Assembly (NCBI RefSeq): GCF_013096535.2
Contig: NZ_CP051265.2
Coordinates: 1,178,001 to 1,242,000, forward strand
Length of the DNA: 64,000 nt
Direction: 5' to 3'
Source of the DNA: Wolbachia endosymbiont of Diaphorina citri
GTDB lineage: Bacteria > Pseudomonadota > Alphaproteobacteria > Rickettsiales > Anaplasmataceae
Part shown: positions 16,939-27,690 of the stretch, in pieces
Layout: each line of letters starts with the position of its first letter
How positions within the stretch are numbered: the first letter of the stretch is position 1
The notes under the pieces: generated by a model
Told to the model about the DNA's origin: nothing
The model's input: the letters and a program-made list of their open reading frames with translations, nothing else
Database searches by the model: none
Position numbers and translations under genes: made by a program

Positions 16939-18688
16939 ACCCAATTCAAATGAGGTGGTTTTTGGTATAGATCTCGGTACTACCAATTCTTTGATTGCTG
17001 TGGTAAATAAGTCTGGTGGTATGGAGATATTTAAAGATGAGCAAGGACGTGAATTACTGCCTTCCGTCATTTCATATGAAAATGATGTACTAAAAGTAGG
17101 GTACGATGTTGGCAAAAATGCTATCTCTTCTATAAAACGCTTAATGGGTAAAAGTGTTAAAGACTTGCATAAAGAAGGTACCAATTTTGAAATAGACAAT
17201 GAAGGTGAAAAAGTCATTCGGATAAAATGCTCAGAGGAAAAGTATCTCACTCCTGTTGAGATTTCTGCTGAGGTATTAAAAGCTCTATGCAAGAGGGTAA
17301 AAAAATCCACAGGAATGAAAGTGAACAAAGCAGTGATTACTGTACCAGCTTATTTTGATGATTCAGCACGTAACGCAACCAAATATGCAGCAAAATTAGC
17401 TGGTATAGAGGTTTTGCGACTTGTTAATGAGCCAACTGCTGCAGCGCTTTCTTACTCCATTGAAAAGAATAATAACAGTGGAATATACGCAATTTATGAC
17501 CTCGGTGGCGGAACATTTGATATTTCAATATTGAAATTACATCAAGGAGTGTTTCAAGTCCTTGCAGTTGGTGGCGATACTAAACTTGGCGGTGATGATT
17601 TTGATCATCTGCTTAGCCTTATTGTGCTTGATAAGTATAGAAAAAAGGTAGGTTTAAGCGAAAGTGTCATCCCAGCGTCAGCTACTTGTATGGCAGGGCC
17701 ATCACTTATTGAATCACGTATTGTAAAAGAATATCTGAGCGAAAACACCGTAGGTACTTTTGAATTCAACATTAACGGCAAGCCATTTAAATGTGAAATT
17801 ACCAAAGAAGAATTCGAGCAAGCAATCGGTCCTTTGGTTAATAAGACTATCAATATAGTCACTCGTACTATGAGCAACATAGATCTTAAAATCGATGATA
17901 TAAAAGGGTTAATTTTAGTTGGTGGTGCAACTAGAGTGCCATTAGTGCAAAATTCACTAATCAAACTCTTTGGCAATAAAGTGCTGAATGATGTGGATCC
18001 GGACAAAGCAGTTGCCAATGGGGCAGCTTTGCAGGCTCATTATTTAACTTCAAACTCAAAAGATAGGAATATTCTCCTTGATGTGCTGCCTTTATCACTT
18101 GGCATAGAAACTATGGGGGGAATAGTTGAAAAAATTATACCAAGAAATACACCACTACCAGTTTCAGAAATAAAAGAGTTTACAACTTACGCTAACGGGC
18201 AAACAGCAATGAAAATTCACGTTTGTCAAGGAGAACGTGAAATGATAAAAGATAATAAATCTCTAGCACGATTTGAACTCAAAGGTATACCACAATTGCC
18301 TGCAGGTTCTGCAAAAGTTGAAATAGGATTTACAGTTAGCATTGATGGAATATTGACTGTCACTGCAAGAGAAAAAACTACTGGAGTCGAACAGACAGTT
18401 GAAATAAATTCAAGCTCTGGCTTAAATGAAGAAGATATTCAAGATATGGTCAATCAGTCAGTAAGTAACTTTGATGAAGACATGAAGGCTCGTTCCCTTG
18501 CAGAGGCTAAAATTAACGGTAACAAGCTCATACATCTAGTTGAAAATGTTTCCACTGAGCAAAAGTTAAAAATTTTACTACAGAACGTAAAAGACGCTTT
18601 ACAGAAAAATGACTTAGACAACATTAATAATGCTATCGCTGAGTTAGAAAATTCTGCTTTAGAATTATGCGAATCATCAGACAGATAG
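16916..18688 (+). CDS. hscA: HscA, Hsp70-type Fe-S chaperone
   Basis: Specialised Hsp70 that, with ATP, releases the cluster from IscU. N-terminal ATPase with VFGIDLGTTNSL, AVITVPAYFDD, YDLGGGTFDIS and LVGGATRVPLVQ; then linker VLPLSLGIET and substrate domain. 590 residues. The ATG at 16916 lies inside hscB, giving a 23-base overlap and probable coupling. An oddity sits at about residues 248-262 (bases 17659-17705): the peptide SVIPASATCMAGPSL replaces a region usually short in HscA, and its DNA resembles the dispersed palindromic repeat of this genome. Confidence 0.95.
   Translation: MRPVQISEPNSNEVVFGIDLGTTNSLIAVVNKSGGMEIFKDEQGRELLPSVISYENDVLKVGYDVGKNAISSIKRLMGKSVKDLHKEGTNFEIDNEGEKVIRIKCSEEKYLTPVEISAEVLKALCKRVKKSTGMKVNKAVITVPAYFDDSARNATKYAAKLAGIEVLRLVNEPTAAALSYSIEKNNNSGIYAIYDLGGGTFDISILKLHQGVFQVLAVGGDTKLGGDDFDHLLSLIVLDKYRKKVGLSESVIPASATCMAGPSLIESRIVKEYLSENTVGTFEFNINGKPFKCEITKEEFEQAIGPLVNKTINIVTRTMSNIDLKIDDIKGLILVGGATRVPLVQNSLIKLFGNKVLNDVDPDKAVANGAALQAHYLTSNSKDRNILLDVLPLSLGIETMGGIVEKIIPRNTPLPVSEIKEFTTYANGQTAMKIHVCQGEREMIKDNKSLARFELKGIPQLPAGSAKVEIGFTVSIDGILTVTAREKTTGVEQTVEINSSSGLNEEDIQDMVNQSVSNFDEDMKARSLAEAKINGNKLIHLVENVSTEQKLKILLQNVKDALQKNDLDNINNAIAELENSALELCESSDR
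17659..17702 (+). repeat. Palindromic-repeat-like insert inside hscA
   Basis: The stretch beginning gtgtcatcccagcgtcagct and ending acttgtatggca has the wording of the dispersed repeats seen between genes at 13.9, 14.5, 29.3, 31.0-31.3 and 35.6 kb. Here it is in frame and adds about 15 residues to the ATPase domain. Coding palindromic elements of this sort are known from Rickettsia and have been described in Wolbachia. Assignment is by eye. Confidence 0.5.
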
Positions 18689-18691
18689 AAT

Positions 18692-19414
18692 TTACACAAC
18701 TTTGTGCAGTATCCTGTCAAATCTTAGGGCAACAGGTAATCTAAAGTTAAATGGTAACCAATCAACTTTGCCTAATTTAAATGATAAACCAACCATGTTC
18801 ACGCGTCCAATTATATTTTCCGCTGGTATGAACCCAATTTCAGGAAATCTACTATCAAAAGAATTATTTCTATTGTCTCCCATCACAAAAAATTGATCAT
18901 CAGGTACATAATAAACAGGAGTGTTATGTGATAGCTTATTGGATGCATTGTCTATTAAAATCTCATGTTCCTTACCGCTCGGAAGTGTTTCTATGTATCT
19001 TGTTATATCACGCTTTGACTCATAATCAAAAAAACTTTCAATTTGCCGCCACTCTACTTTTTGATTATTTAGGTACAATTCTCCCTCTATCATTTGCACT
19101 TTATCGCCAGGTATTCCTATTACCCGCTTAACAAATCTAATGCTATCATTTCTTGTAGGTTTGAAAACTATTACATCACCACGCTCTGGAGGGGTATAAA
19201 AAATTCTGCCGCTAAAGATGTTTGGAGAAAACGGGAAAGAGTGTTTACTGTAACCATATGAATATTTACTAGTAAAAATGTAGTCCCCCTCAAGTAGAGT
19301 GCTTTTCATTGAACCAGAAGGAATGTGGAATGGCTCAAATAAGAGACTGCGTATTGATAGAGCAATCAGCAGCAAAAAAAACAGTGAAGATAAAAACTTC
19401 CTCGTTCTTGCCAT
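18692..19414 (-). CDS. lepB: Signal peptidase I (LepB)
   Basis: Membrane serine protease that removes signal peptides from exported proteins. One N-terminal membrane segment, then the catalytic Ser in IPSGSMKSTLLEGD (Ser35 of this form), the general-base Lys in RFVKRVIGIPGD, and the box E motif FVMGDNRNNSFDSR. I take ATG at 19414 (240 residues). An in-frame ATG at 19474 would add 20 residues, but a good promoter (-35/-10) overlaps that codon, which argues for the shorter form. Converges on hscA with a 3-bp gap. Confidence 0.93.
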   Translation of the reverse strand: MARTRKFLSSLFFLLLIALSIRSLLFEPFHIPSGSMKSTLLEGDYIFTSKYSYGYSKHSFPFSPNIFSGRIFYTPPERGDVIVFKPTRNDSIRFVKRVIGIPGDKVQMIEGELYLNNQKVEWRQIESFFDYESKRDITRYIETLPSGKEHEILIDNASNKLSHNTPVYYVPDDQFFVMGDNRNNSFDSRFPEIGFIPAENIIGRVNMVGLSFKLGKVDWLPFNFRLPVALRFDRILHKVV

Positions 19415-19462
19415 CCTACTTTCTCTCAACTTTTTCAATTTTATTTCTTTATAAACAGCTTC

Positions 19463-19491
19463 ACTATAACACATAAAAGTAGTGATATCAA
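19463..19491 (-). promoter_or_regulatory. Sigma-70 promoter of lepB
   Basis: On the minus strand, TTGATA (19491-19486), a 17-base spacer, then TATAGT (19468-19463). Transcription would start near 19456, about 40 bases before the preferred lepB ATG at 19414. Confidence 0.6.
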
Positions 19492-19673
19492 ATTTTACTC
19501 ATAGGTATTATTGCTCTTTTTCAAAAGTCGAAATAAGCTCTCAAGTAATTGACAGTGATTGACAACCAATAGACATCATTTGCTATGCAATATTGTATAA
19601 ATCACAATGCTAGTTTTACTGAAAATTATACTATTTTAGATATAATTATAATATTTAAACTTAAGGTATAGGG

Positions 19674-20027
19674 ATGAACCCTACAATTAGAAAGGTTTTT
19701 TGTATTCTAGTTATAGTATTATTTACTTCTTTTTCTCATGTTGGAAGTGCTGCTGACTCTAATGACGATACAACTGCTCAAGTAATATGTAATATTATTG
19801 GCTACGTTTGGGGAATAGGTGGACCGCTTATGACCGTAGTGATAATAGGAGCAGCTTTACTTGCAATATTTGGTAGAATGCCGTGGCCTGCTCTTTTCGC
19901 CCTCGGTGTATTTTGCGCTGTGTTTTTTGGCGCTAAAACTATTGTCATAAAAGTAATGGGTGGTATAAACTCTACAAATGCCTCTTTTATGGAAGAATGT
20001 GGAACGGGAGATAAAAAAAAGAGTTAA
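19674..20027 (+). CDS. virB2: VirB2-like type IV secretion pilin
   Basis: Small TrbC/VirB2-family protein of 117 residues. Signal peptide at about 1-26 ending HVGSAADS, then two long hydrophobic helices (about 37-62 and 68-92) split by a short basic loop (GRMPWP), the plan of VirB2 pilins. The C terminus has a lone Cys (MEECGTG) and ends with a run of lysines. RBS-like aaggtataggg precedes the ATG. It stands alone, far from the virB8-virD4 operon, as is usual for scattered Rickettsiales vir genes. Two cysteines (residues 39 and 111) could form a disulphide after export. Confidence 0.8.
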   Translation: MNPTIRKVFCILVIVLFTSFSHVGSAADSNDDTTAQVICNIIGYVWGIGGPLMTVVIIGAALLAIFGRMPWPALFALGVFCAVFFGAKTIVIKVMGGINSTNASFMEECGTGDKKKS

Positions 20028-20032
20028 TAGGG

Positions 20033-21031
20033 CTATTTCTTTCTAAAGCAGACTTGGTGCACAGCTTCAACTATATCTTCCACTTGTGGTAATGCTTGCT
20101 TTTCTAGGTTTGCAGCATAAGGTAAGGGGACATCCTTGCCGGTTACCCGTACAACCGGAGCGTCGAGGTAGTCAAATCCTTGTTCCATAACCATGGCTGA
20201 GAGTTCTGCTCCTATTCCTGCAAATGGCCAACCCTCTTCTATGCTTACTAATCTATTGGTCTTCTTAATAGAGTTAATAACTGTTTCAGTGTCAAGTGGT
20301 CTTAAGGTTCTGAGGTCAATAACTTCAGCTTCTATTCCTTCACTAGAGAGTAAATCTGCTGCATTTAATGCATCCATTAATTTCAATGAGAAAGCAGTAA
20401 TAGTTACATCCTTTCCTTCCCGTATAATAGCGGCTTTGCCTATCTCAAGTAGATAATCTTTATTTGATAGCTCAGAATCAGGAATCTCATGCTCATGTCC
20501 GTAAGCAATCTCATTTTCTAGAAATATTACTGGATTTGGATCACGAATTGCAGCTTTAAGCAGACCTCTGCAATCAGAGGCAAAGTAAGGTGCTATTACT
20601 TTCAAACCTGGAACATGCGAATACCAAGATGCAAAGCACTGAGAATGTTGTGCGGCAACTCTTGCCGCAGCTCCATTTGGTCCACGAAACACTATAGGGC
20701 ATCCAAGTTGTCCACCTGACATATAATTTGTTTTTGTTGCGGAATTCACAATTTGGTCAATAGCTTGCATAGAAAAATTAAAAGTCATAAACTCAACAAT
20801 AGGTTTGAGCCCAGCAAACGCTGCTCCAACAGCAAGACCAGCAAATCCATGTTCGGTAATAGGTGTATCAATTACCCTATTTTCTCCGAACTCTTTCAGT
20901 AATCCTTTTGTTACTTTATAAGCACCATCATACTCTGCAACTTCTTCACCCATGATAAATACATCATGGTCATTTTGCATTTCTTCTCTGATTGCCGTGC
21001 ATAACGCTTCTCTTACACTTAAGCTTGCCAT
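20033..21031 (-). CDS. pdhB: Pyruvate dehydrogenase E1 beta subunit (PdhB)
   Basis: Beta subunit of the thiamine-diphosphate E1 enzyme that decarboxylates pyruvate to feed acetyl-CoA synthesis. Begins [18 protein letters not shown], with [51 protein letters not shown] and the C-terminal [15 protein letters not shown] segment ([13 protein letters not shown]). ATG at 21031 gives 332 residues, standard for the family; a TTG at 21052 would extend it by seven. Stop is 5 bp from the convergent virB2 stop. The alpha subunit gene is not adjacent. Confidence 0.96.
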   Translation of the reverse strand: MASLSVREALCTAIREEMQNDHDVFIMGEEVAEYDGAYKVTKGLLKEFGENRVIDTPITEHGFAGLAVGAAFAGLKPIVEFMTFNFSMQAIDQIVNSATKTNYMSGGQLGCPIVFRGPNGAAARVAAQHSQCFASWYSHVPGLKVIAPYFASDCRGLLKAAIRDPNPVIFLENEIAYGHEHEIPDSELSNKDYLLEIGKAAIIREGKDVTITAFSLKLMDALNAADLLSSEGIEAEVIDLRTLRPLDTETVINSIKKTNRLVSIEEGWPFAGIGAELSAMVMEQGFDYLDAPVVRVTGKDVPLPYAANLEKQALPQVEDIVEAVHQVCFRKK

Positions 21032-21092
21032 TTGTAAATCTGTAAATTTCAACTGAAGTAACTATATCAAAATTACCAGGAAGTGCACAAGT

Positions 21093-22415
21093 TTAAGTTT
21101 TACAAACATCATGTTGCATCAAGCCTTGAATACTTACTTCTTTTAATTCACTAGGTTTCGTTGATATTACATATGTAACTCCACTGACTATTAATGAAGA
21201 CATTATAGAAGTTGCAATCATCAATAGAATTGGTAATTGGAAAGCTACACTAAAGATAATACTTACTGTCAACATGGTGACAAAATTTACAGAAGCAATT
21301 TTTAAGAAAGACAGTTGTGTTTTTTCTAGTAATACTTTATTTGCTTTGGTTTTGCTTAATTCACTATTAAGTGTTGTATTCTCGTTTTCCAGATCTTTTA
21401 TTTTTTGCTTTAGTGATTGATTCTCTTCACTGAGTTTATCAAATATTTCTAACCGAGTCTCATGTCCAGCTAAGTCACTCTTTAACTTTTCTAGTTCTTT
21501 CTCAACATGTTTTAATTCTTTACCTGGCTTTTCTAACTTCCGAATTTGTCTATCTTGCAGCTGAATTTGAGGTTGCAGACTTTCTAAAATTTGGTCATCA
21601 ACTTCATTAGCTGTTCCGTCGTGATTTATTTCGGAGCAGAAAGAAGTATCAAATGTAGCCTCAGACTCTAGACCGCTGTCGTCACTACTAACGCTTTCAC
21701 CAATAGGAGTCTGTTTACCACTACATGTAACACTTCCTCTTTGCGGTGACTCAAATTTTTCTACAATATTCTTAACACCAGCATGTAAGTATTGCTCACT
21801 TACTATATTGTCACTACTTCCACACGTAATGGGAGCCTGTTCACTACTACGTATGGTATTGTATTGTTTCACAGAATTTATAACATCTGCTGATATATCA
21901 GTTTTTTTCTTATGCTTTACATAAAAATTTTCTTCTGCTTCCTCTAACATTTGTAATATTGCTTCCTTATTTTCTGTATTGCCTACCACCTCTCTTGGAG
22001 TATTATTTTTGCTTTTTAATGAAGGATTCACTCGATCATCACTTAGTAGTTGTTTTACCATGCTTTCATGTCCACAAGAAGTGGCAATATGCAAAGCAGT
22101 TAGCCCATCATTTTTAGAACCATCTTTTACTCGAGCGTTAACACTTGCTTTCTTTTTTAGTAAAAGTTCCACTATTAACATATTGTTGCATGCTGTAGCA
22201 AGATGTAACAACGTCCAATCTTCTGCAGCTTCTTCTGAAATTTTTATACTAAATTGATGTTCTTTACTAAAATTTCTACTAAACTTGTTGTACTCTCCTG
22301 CATCTTTTCCTTTTAACTCATTCTTTATTTTTTCAAGTAAATTATCTTCATCCAAATCGCTACTTTCACCTACCTCATTTATTATTTCAAAAAACTTCTC
22401 CTTCTCTATTGCCAT
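21093..22415 (-). CDS. Ankyrin-repeat protein with coiled coil and membrane tail
   Basis: 440 residues in three parts. About 60-160: two to three ankyrin repeats (DWTLLHLATACNNMLIVELL, DGLTALHIATSCGHESMVKQ). About 180-275: a low-complexity linker rich in Ser and Gln. About 275-360: a coiled coil with heptads rich in Leu, Glu and Lys. Near 365-415: two hydrophobic helices that would anchor it in a membrane. Ankyrin proteins are numerous in Wolbachia and are candidates for secreted host-interaction factors, but no target can be read from the sequence. Its promoter side abuts an IS982-like element 75 bp away. Confidence 0.85.
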   Translation of the reverse strand: MAIEKEKFFEIINEVGESSDLDEDNLLEKIKNELKGKDAGEYNKFSRNFSKEHQFSIKISEEAAEDWTLLHLATACNNMLIVELLLKKKASVNARVKDGSKNDGLTALHIATSCGHESMVKQLLSDDRVNPSLKSKNNTPREVVGNTENKEAILQMLEEAEENFYVKHKKKTDISADVINSVKQYNTIRSSEQAPITCGSSDNIVSEQYLHAGVKNIVEKFESPQRGSVTCSGKQTPIGESVSSDDSGLESEATFDTSFCSEINHDGTANEVDDQILESLQPQIQLQDRQIRKLEKPGKELKHVEKELEKLKSDLAGHETRLEIFDKLSEENQSLKQKIKDLENENTTLNSELSKTKANKVLLEKTQLSFLKIASVNFVTMLTVSIIFSVAFQLPILLMIATSIMSSLIVSGVTYVISTKPSELKEVSIQGLMQHDVCKT

Positions 22416-22511
22416 AACCTTTCCCTCTAAATTTATTTTTATCGCTGCATGATCTCACAAAAAAGTTAAATTTATCAAAATTCTATATTTTATATAAACC
22501 CCAGTTGCGGA

Positions 22512-23096
22512 TTAATCAATACAGTAAAATGTAGAAATAGAGGGCTTTTTAGGCTTCATAGAATATGAAACTAATGTGGAAAAGATGTGCACCAAGAAAT
22601 TTATTGGAGACCTGTGTCTTGAATGCTCAAGATCAAGTCTGTTTTTGAGGTAACCAAAAACTGTTTCAATAATCGACCTTTTTCTTAAAAAAATCTTTTC
22701 TTCAAGAAGCATTAATGTATTTTTCATACCTTTTTTTACTTTGGTAACGAGTTTTATTCCTCTATCGAAGAGTTTTGCAAAGAGCTCTTTCTTTATATAG
22801 CCCTTATCACCAAACAAAAGACCAGTCAGTTTTTCAGTTAATTTTGGTACTGGTTTTCTGTCGTCAACGTTACCTTTAGTCATTGTAACTCCTTGAATTT
22901 CACCTTTTTCATTAATTACCATATGCAATTTAAAACCCAAAAACCAGCCATATGTAGTCTTTCCAAGCTTTGCCAATCCTTTGAAAACTTTGTTTCTTGA
23001 GATTCTTTTTGGATGGCAAACAGCGATAGAAGTTGCATCTATGTACGAAATTCCGGTCATTTTTGACTGCTCACAAAGCCACTTTAACAAGAGCAC
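22512..23096 (-). pseudogene. IS982-family transposase, C-terminal part
   Basis: The main DDE part of the transposase: first Asp in ISYIDATSIAV, second in LLFGDKGYI and the Glu in RSIIETVFGYLKNRLDLEHSRHR-like C-terminal helix. The frame opens at a GTG (23096) that overlaps the stop of the N-terminal part (TAGTG), so the two are one base out of step. No own RBS is visible. Intact members of the family are single ORFs of about 290 residues, matching the sum of the pieces. Confidence 0.8.
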
Positions 23097-23371
23097 TAAA
23101 TACCTTTTAGCCTAATAAATCTACTATATGTTGGCAAATTTTGAAACTCAGATCCATGTAGTGCTTTCAAATAATATGTATAGAAAGATTTAAAGTCCTC
23201 ACATCTAGATTGTTGATAAAGTAAAATTATAGTAAGAATTTCAGAATGCGTAATCCCTGGCGTTCTGGTAGGTTTTTTACTGTTTGGCAGGAGTTTTTCT
23301 GCGAAATTTTTGTTTATAGCCTTGCAAAAATCGTCTACAAAGCAAAATAATTCTGTTACATTTTTATTCAT
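23096..23371 (-). pseudogene. IS982-family transposase, N-terminal part
   Basis: 91 residues with the family's opening (TELFCFVDDFCKAIN) and the conserved SEILTIILLYQQSRC segment, ending LPTYSRFIRLKGI at a TAG. The rest follows in another frame (22512-23096). Programmed frameshifting is known in several IS families but is not usual for IS982, so decay is more likely. Confidence 0.75.
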
Positions 23372-23711
23372 GGGTAACCTCTCTATTTTTTGATAATATG
23401 TTTCCGGAGTTTACCCTATTTTCCTGGCTTTTTCACTGACTTCTAATCCTCAACTGGGGTTTATATAAAATAAAATTTGCTGTTTCCAAGAATTGGTAAG
23501 CATGTTTTTGATGAGATTGTAGAAAACATACTTTTATGACACCATTTGTTGTACGAACTAACTTGGCGAAAACAGATGTTTATATAGTTGTATGGCAAAA
23601 TGTTTTGCACTAGTTGTGCTACTTCGTTTTCCGTAATAGTTGAAAAAATTAGTAGAAAGTTGTTGTAAGTTTATGTATTTTGAGGCTGTAATGGTCAAAG
23701 GTACATGAAGT

Positions 23712-26525
23712 ATGATCAGAGTTAAAGGTGCAAGAGAGCATAATTTGCAGGGTATTGATGTCGATATACCAAAAAATAAGTTAGTTGTTATAACTGGACT
23801 AAGTGGTTCTGGTAAGTCTAGCCTCGCATTCGATACGATTTATGCAGAAGGCCAACGCCGATACGTCGAAAGTCTATCGGCTTATGCACGTCAATTTCTT
23901 AATATTCAAGATAAACCAGATGTTGAGTCAATCACAGGCCTCTCTCCTGCAATATCAATTAATCAAAAGTCGATCTCAAAAAATCCAAGATCAACTGTTG
24001 GAACCGTTACTGAAATTTACGATTATGTACGTTTGATATATGCACGAGTGGGAATACCTTATTCGCCTGTAACTGGGTTGCCAATAACGAAACAGGCTGT
24101 ATCTCAAATTGTAGATACTATTATAGCATTACCTTTAGAAACTAAAATATATATACTTGCTCCTATTGTGCGTGGCAGAAAAGGAGAGCACTTCAAAGAG
24201 ATATTGGAAATTAAAAAGCAGGGTTACGTGAGACTAAAAATAGATGGTGAAACATACAATATAGATGACTTGCCTAAACTCGATAAAAACAAGAAACATG
24301 ATATTTTTGTTATTGCAGATAGAATCTCCATATCAGATGATATAGGAAATCGACTACCAAGCAGTGTAGAATCAGCATTGAGGCTGGGCCATGGCTTAAT
24401 GTATGCAGAAATAGTGAACTTACCTGATAACCACAGTTCCGAGTATAAAAATGGTCAAACTTTAACTTTCTCAGAGAATTTTGCATGTCCTGAGTCTGGC
24501 TTTACTCTTGAAGAAATAGAGCCAAGATTGTTTTCTTTTAACAGCCCCTACGGTGCATGCAGTTCATGCAATGGGCTCGGTAAAAAACTAAGTGTTGATG
24601 CAAAGCTAATAGTGCCAGATGAAACGCTCTCGATATCTGAAGGTGCTTTAAAGCCAATTGGATCAATATTCCGTCAAGTGCATACAAACTATGGATTGCT
24701 AAAAAATGCAATTCTATCACTGGCTGAAAATTGCAAATTTAGCCTTGATGTTCCGTGGAAGAATATAGACCAAAAAGTGAAGGATTTAATACTTTTTGGC
24801 TCTAGAGAAATGAAATTTCAAGGTTTGGTCAGTATCCTAGAACGCCAGATGGATTACGATTCATCACTTATTGATAGGTATTGTTCTGTTACTGACTGCA
24901 AAGAATGTGCTGGCTATAGATTGAGAAAAGAAGCACTTACAGTGAAAATTGACGAAAAACATATAGGTGAAATATCAAGGCTCAGCATCGATGAATCCCT
25001 TAAGTGGTTTGGAAATTTATCAGACAAACTTACAGAACAACAAAGGCAAATTTCAAATAAAATATTAAACGAAATAATCAAAAGGCTGACATTTTTAAAG
25101 AATGTAGGGCTAAATTACCTTACACTTGACCGTGAATCTAGCACTCTCTCTGGTGGTGAAAGCCAGAGGATCAGGCTTGCTTCGCAAATTGGCTCTGGTT
25201 TAACAGGAGTGCTATACGTGCTTGATGAGCCCTCAATTGGCCTTCATCAATGTGATAATGATCGATTAATTACCACACTTAAAAATCTGAGAGACATGGG
25301 TAATACTGTGATTGTTGTTGAACATGATGAAGATACAATAATGGCTGCTGATTATGTGATTGATATTGGTCCTGGAGCTGGCGTGAATGGAGGAAAAATC
25401 GTTGCAGAAGGAACACCAGATCAGGTACAAAAAAATTCAGAAAGCATAACAGGACAGTATTTAAGTGGAAAGAAGGAAATTTCAATTTCAAAAAGAAGAA
25501 AGCAAACAACTCAGTTCATAAAGGTAGTTAATGCTTGTGAGAACAACTTAAAAAATATAAATGTTGAATTTCCTATAGGGAATTTTATTTGTGTTACTGG
25601 AATATCAGGAGGAGGGAAATCAAGTTTAGTGATAGAAACATTATATAAATACTCAGCACACAAGATAAATCATTCATCTGCAAGGCATGGTCAATGCGAC
25701 AAAATAGAAGGCCTTGAGTATATAGATAAAATTATAGAAGTTGATCAATCGCCAATTGGTAGGACCCCAGCATCAAATCCAGCAACATATGTTGGTATGT
25801 TTACTCACATCAGAAATTGGTTTGCAGGTCTCCCAGAGTCGAAGGCACGAGGTTACAATATAGGCCGATTTTCATTTAATACCAAGGGAGGAAGATGTGA
25901 AGCTTGTAAAGGTGATGGGCATTTAAAGATCGAGATGCATTTCCTACCGGACGTTTATGTGAAATGTGAGCAATGTAGAGGACAGAGGTATAACCGAGAA
26001 ACATTGGAAGTTACTTACAAGGGAAAATCAATTTCTGATGTGCTTGATATGACAATAGATCAAGCATGTGACTTTTTTGAAAATCTTCCAATGATAAAGG
26101 AAAAGTTGATTTCTTTACAGGAAGTAGGGCTTGGCTATATAACGCTTGGACAGTCGTCAACAACGTTGTCCGGGGGTGAAGCACAACGAATAAAGCTGTC
26201 TAAGGAACTATCAAAGCGATTTACCGGGAAAACATTGTATATTCTCGATGAGCCAACAACTGGGTTACATTTTGAAGATGTAAATAATTTACTGAAAATA
26301 CTACATAGGCTAGTTGATTTAGGAAATACTGTTATAGTTATTGAGCACAATTTACATGTTATAAAAACTGCTGATTACATAATAGATATTGGTCCAGAGG
26401 GTGGAGTAAAAGGTGGCGAAGTGGTTGCTGTAGGAACTCCAGAAAAAGTTGCACAGACTCCAAAAAGCGTTACAGGCAAGTATCTTAAAACATATTTATT
26501 GGATCAAGTATCGACTATTTCTTAA
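23712..26525 (+). CDS. uvrA: Excinuclease ABC subunit A (UvrA)
   Basis: ABC-type ATPase that detects bulky DNA lesions for nucleotide excision repair. 937 residues. First Walker [15 protein letters not shown] at about residue 31, first ABC signature [16 protein letters not shown] near 485; second Walker [11 protein letters not shown] near 631 and second signature [15 protein letters not shown] near 820. Zinc fingers at CSSCNGLG and CEACKGDGH...CEQCRG are present. Note the second Walker A has GGG where GSG is usual (GISGGGKS), a variant also found in other UvrA proteins. Complete and monocistronic. Confidence 0.97.
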   Translation: MIRVKGAREHNLQGIDVDIPKNKLVVITGLSGSGKSSLAFDTIYAEGQRRYVESLSAYARQFLNIQDKPDVESITGLSPAISINQKSISKNPRSTVGTVTEIYDYVRLIYARVGIPYSPVTGLPITKQAVSQIVDTIIALPLETKIYILAPIVRGRKGEHFKEILEIKKQGYVRLKIDGETYNIDDLPKLDKNKKHDIFVIADRISISDDIGNRLPSSVESALRLGHGLMYAEIVNLPDNHSSEYKNGQTLTFSENFACPESGFTLEEIEPRLFSFNSPYGACSSCNGLGKKLSVDAKLIVPDETLSISEGALKPIGSIFRQVHTNYGLLKNAILSLAENCKFSLDVPWKNIDQKVKDLILFGSREMKFQGLVSILERQMDYDSSLIDRYCSVTDCKECAGYRLRKEALTVKIDEKHIGEISRLSIDESLKWFGNLSDKLTEQQRQISNKILNEIIKRLTFLKNVGLNYLTLDRESSTLSGGESQRIRLASQIGSGLTGVLYVLDEPSIGLHQCDNDRLITTLKNLRDMGNTVIVVEHDEDTIMAADYVIDIGPGAGVNGGKIVAEGTPDQVQKNSESITGQYLSGKKEISISKRRKQTTQFIKVVNACENNLKNINVEFPIGNFICVTGISGGGKSSLVIETLYKYSAHKINHSSARHGQCDKIEGLEYIDKIIEVDQSPIGRTPASNPATYVGMFTHIRNWFAGLPESKARGYNIGRFSFNTKGGRCEACKGDGHLKIEMHFLPDVYVKCEQCRGQRYNRETLEVTYKGKSISDVLDMTIDQACDFFENLPMIKEKLISLQEVGLGYITLGQSSTTLSGGEAQRIKLSKELSKRFTGKTLYILDEPTTGLHFEDVNNLLKILHRLVDLGNTVIVIEHNLHVIKTADYIIDIGPEGGVKGGEVVAVGTPEKVAQTPKSVTGKYLKTYLLDQVSTIS

Positions 26526-26576
26526 TAATTAGGTTATGAGGAGCATTTTAAAAGGTATACCTAACATATTTAATTC

Positions 26577-27281
26577 ATGAATCTTCTCTTATTAAAAAAA
26601 GCTACAGATCTCATATTTCCAAACGTATGCGTAAGTTGTGAACGTATAATTGATAAAAGTTATGATTTATGTAGTGAATGCAATAAAAAAATCAATTTTT
26701 TAACTAAGCATTACTGTAATGTTTGTGGTGTAGTAATTCCAGATAACATTGATACATGTGGTAAATGCATCAGTAACCCTTCACCATTTAAAGTATTAAG
26801 ATCAGTTTTTGCTTATGATGAACATAGCAAAAATATGATTATAAATTTTAAATTTTTTGATAATTTAAATTATGTGAAAGTCTATGCAAAGTGGATGTAC
26901 AAAACTAACAAAGACATATTTCAAAATGCAGAGGTCATAGTTCCCATACCGCTACATAAAATACGCTTATTTAAACGTAAATATAATCAAGCAGCGTTGC
27001 TCGCGAAGGAATTAAGTAAGTTATCTAATTTATCTTATACACCATTTGCAATAAAACGTATTCGTCACACCAAACCTCAAGCTGGTCTTTCACTTAAACA
27101 GCGTGAAAAAAATTTGAAAAATACTTTTAAAGTAAGTAACAGCGAAATTATCAAAAACAAAATCGTGATATTGGTTGATGATGTAGTAACAACTGGCGCA
27201 ACCGCAAGGTCTTGCTCTCAGGAAATTTTAAACTCTGGTGCAAGAGAAGTGAGAGTGCTATCGCTTGCAAGAACTGTATGA
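26577..27281 (+). CDS. comF: ComF-family phosphoribosyltransferase-like protein
   Basis: 234 residues. The N terminus has a four-to-six cysteine zinc-binding region (CVSCERI, CSECNKK, CNVCG, CGKC) as in ComF proteins, followed by a phosphoribosyltransferase fold with VIVPIPLH and the PRPP-binding loop IVILVDDVVTTGATA. ComF is needed for DNA uptake in competent bacteria; its role in Wolbachia is unknown. Separated from uvrA by about 50 bp on the same strand. Confidence 0.88.
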   Translation: MNLLLLKKATDLIFPNVCVSCERIIDKSYDLCSECNKKINFLTKHYCNVCGVVIPDNIDTCGKCISNPSPFKVLRSVFAYDEHSKNMIINFKFFDNLNYVKVYAKWMYKTNKDIFQNAEVIVPIPLHKIRLFKRKYNQAALLAKELSKLSNLSYTPFAIKRIRHTKPQAGLSLKQREKNLKNTFKVSNSEIIKNKIVILVDDVVTTGATARSCSQEILNSGAREVRVLSLARTV

Positions 27282-27299
27282 AAATCAGCTTTAAGGTAT

Positions 27300-27690
27300 A
27301 ATTTTCATTTTTGAAAACTGTTTAGTGTCTTAGTACTAACTTCTGTATCATTCCTCTTAAAAAAAAGTCTAGTTATAGTGTATACGGAGTCTATAATTAT
27401 AGCTCTTTTTCTAATAGTTCGAATAGCTGAATATTCTTTCTGGCTAAATTTTTTATAACAAACCAATGGTTTGATTAAAATCAGGAGAATATGGAGGCAG
27501 ATATATAACTTCAGCACCGACACTTTTAACAAATTCACTTATTTTCTATGAAAAGTTGCATTATCCAAAATCACCCAGCAAAAAGCTTGAACTAGCTATT
27601 AAAAACGTCTGTATCGCAATAGCCTTCAAAAATCATAGGCGCCATAATTTTTCCCTTATTCAAAGCTGCAATCATATTTTTGAATACTCA
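27300..27690 (-). pseudogene. IS630-family transposase remnant
   Basis: On the minus strand, pieces of an IS630/Tc1-type DDE transposase are readable in changing frames: MIAALNKGKIMAPMIFEGY near 27590-27665, then an interrupted stretch resembling VILDNATFH near 27545-27565, then FVKSVGAEVIYLPPYSPDFN near 27475-27540. The YLPPYSPDFN box normally continues to the catalytic Glu (NPIE), but here it runs out of frame. Stops and frameshifts show the element is dead. Confidence 0.75.

Larger units (their letters stand above)
22491..23467 (-). mobile_element. IS982-like insertion sequence with matched terminal inverted repeats
   Basis: The ends tatataaaccccagttg (22491-22507) and caactggggtttatata (23451-23467) are perfect inverted repeats, and the match runs a few bases further outward. 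The 977-bp length, one transposase and 'accc'-type ends suit the IS982 family. The innermost accccagttg is probably the true terminus with an A/T-rich target duplication around it. Its transposase is split in two frames, so the copy is probably inactive by itself. Confidence 0.8.

Noticed and set aside
22491..23467. IS5-family assignment for the split transposase
   Set aside because: The DDFC start, 'LPTYSRF' region and about 290-residue total fit IS982 better; the difference does not change the conclusion that it is a broken copy.
27305..27538. 77-codon minus-strand frame
   Set aside because: It is an out-of-frame reading of the IS630 remnant; the YLPPYSPDFN box lies in another frame.
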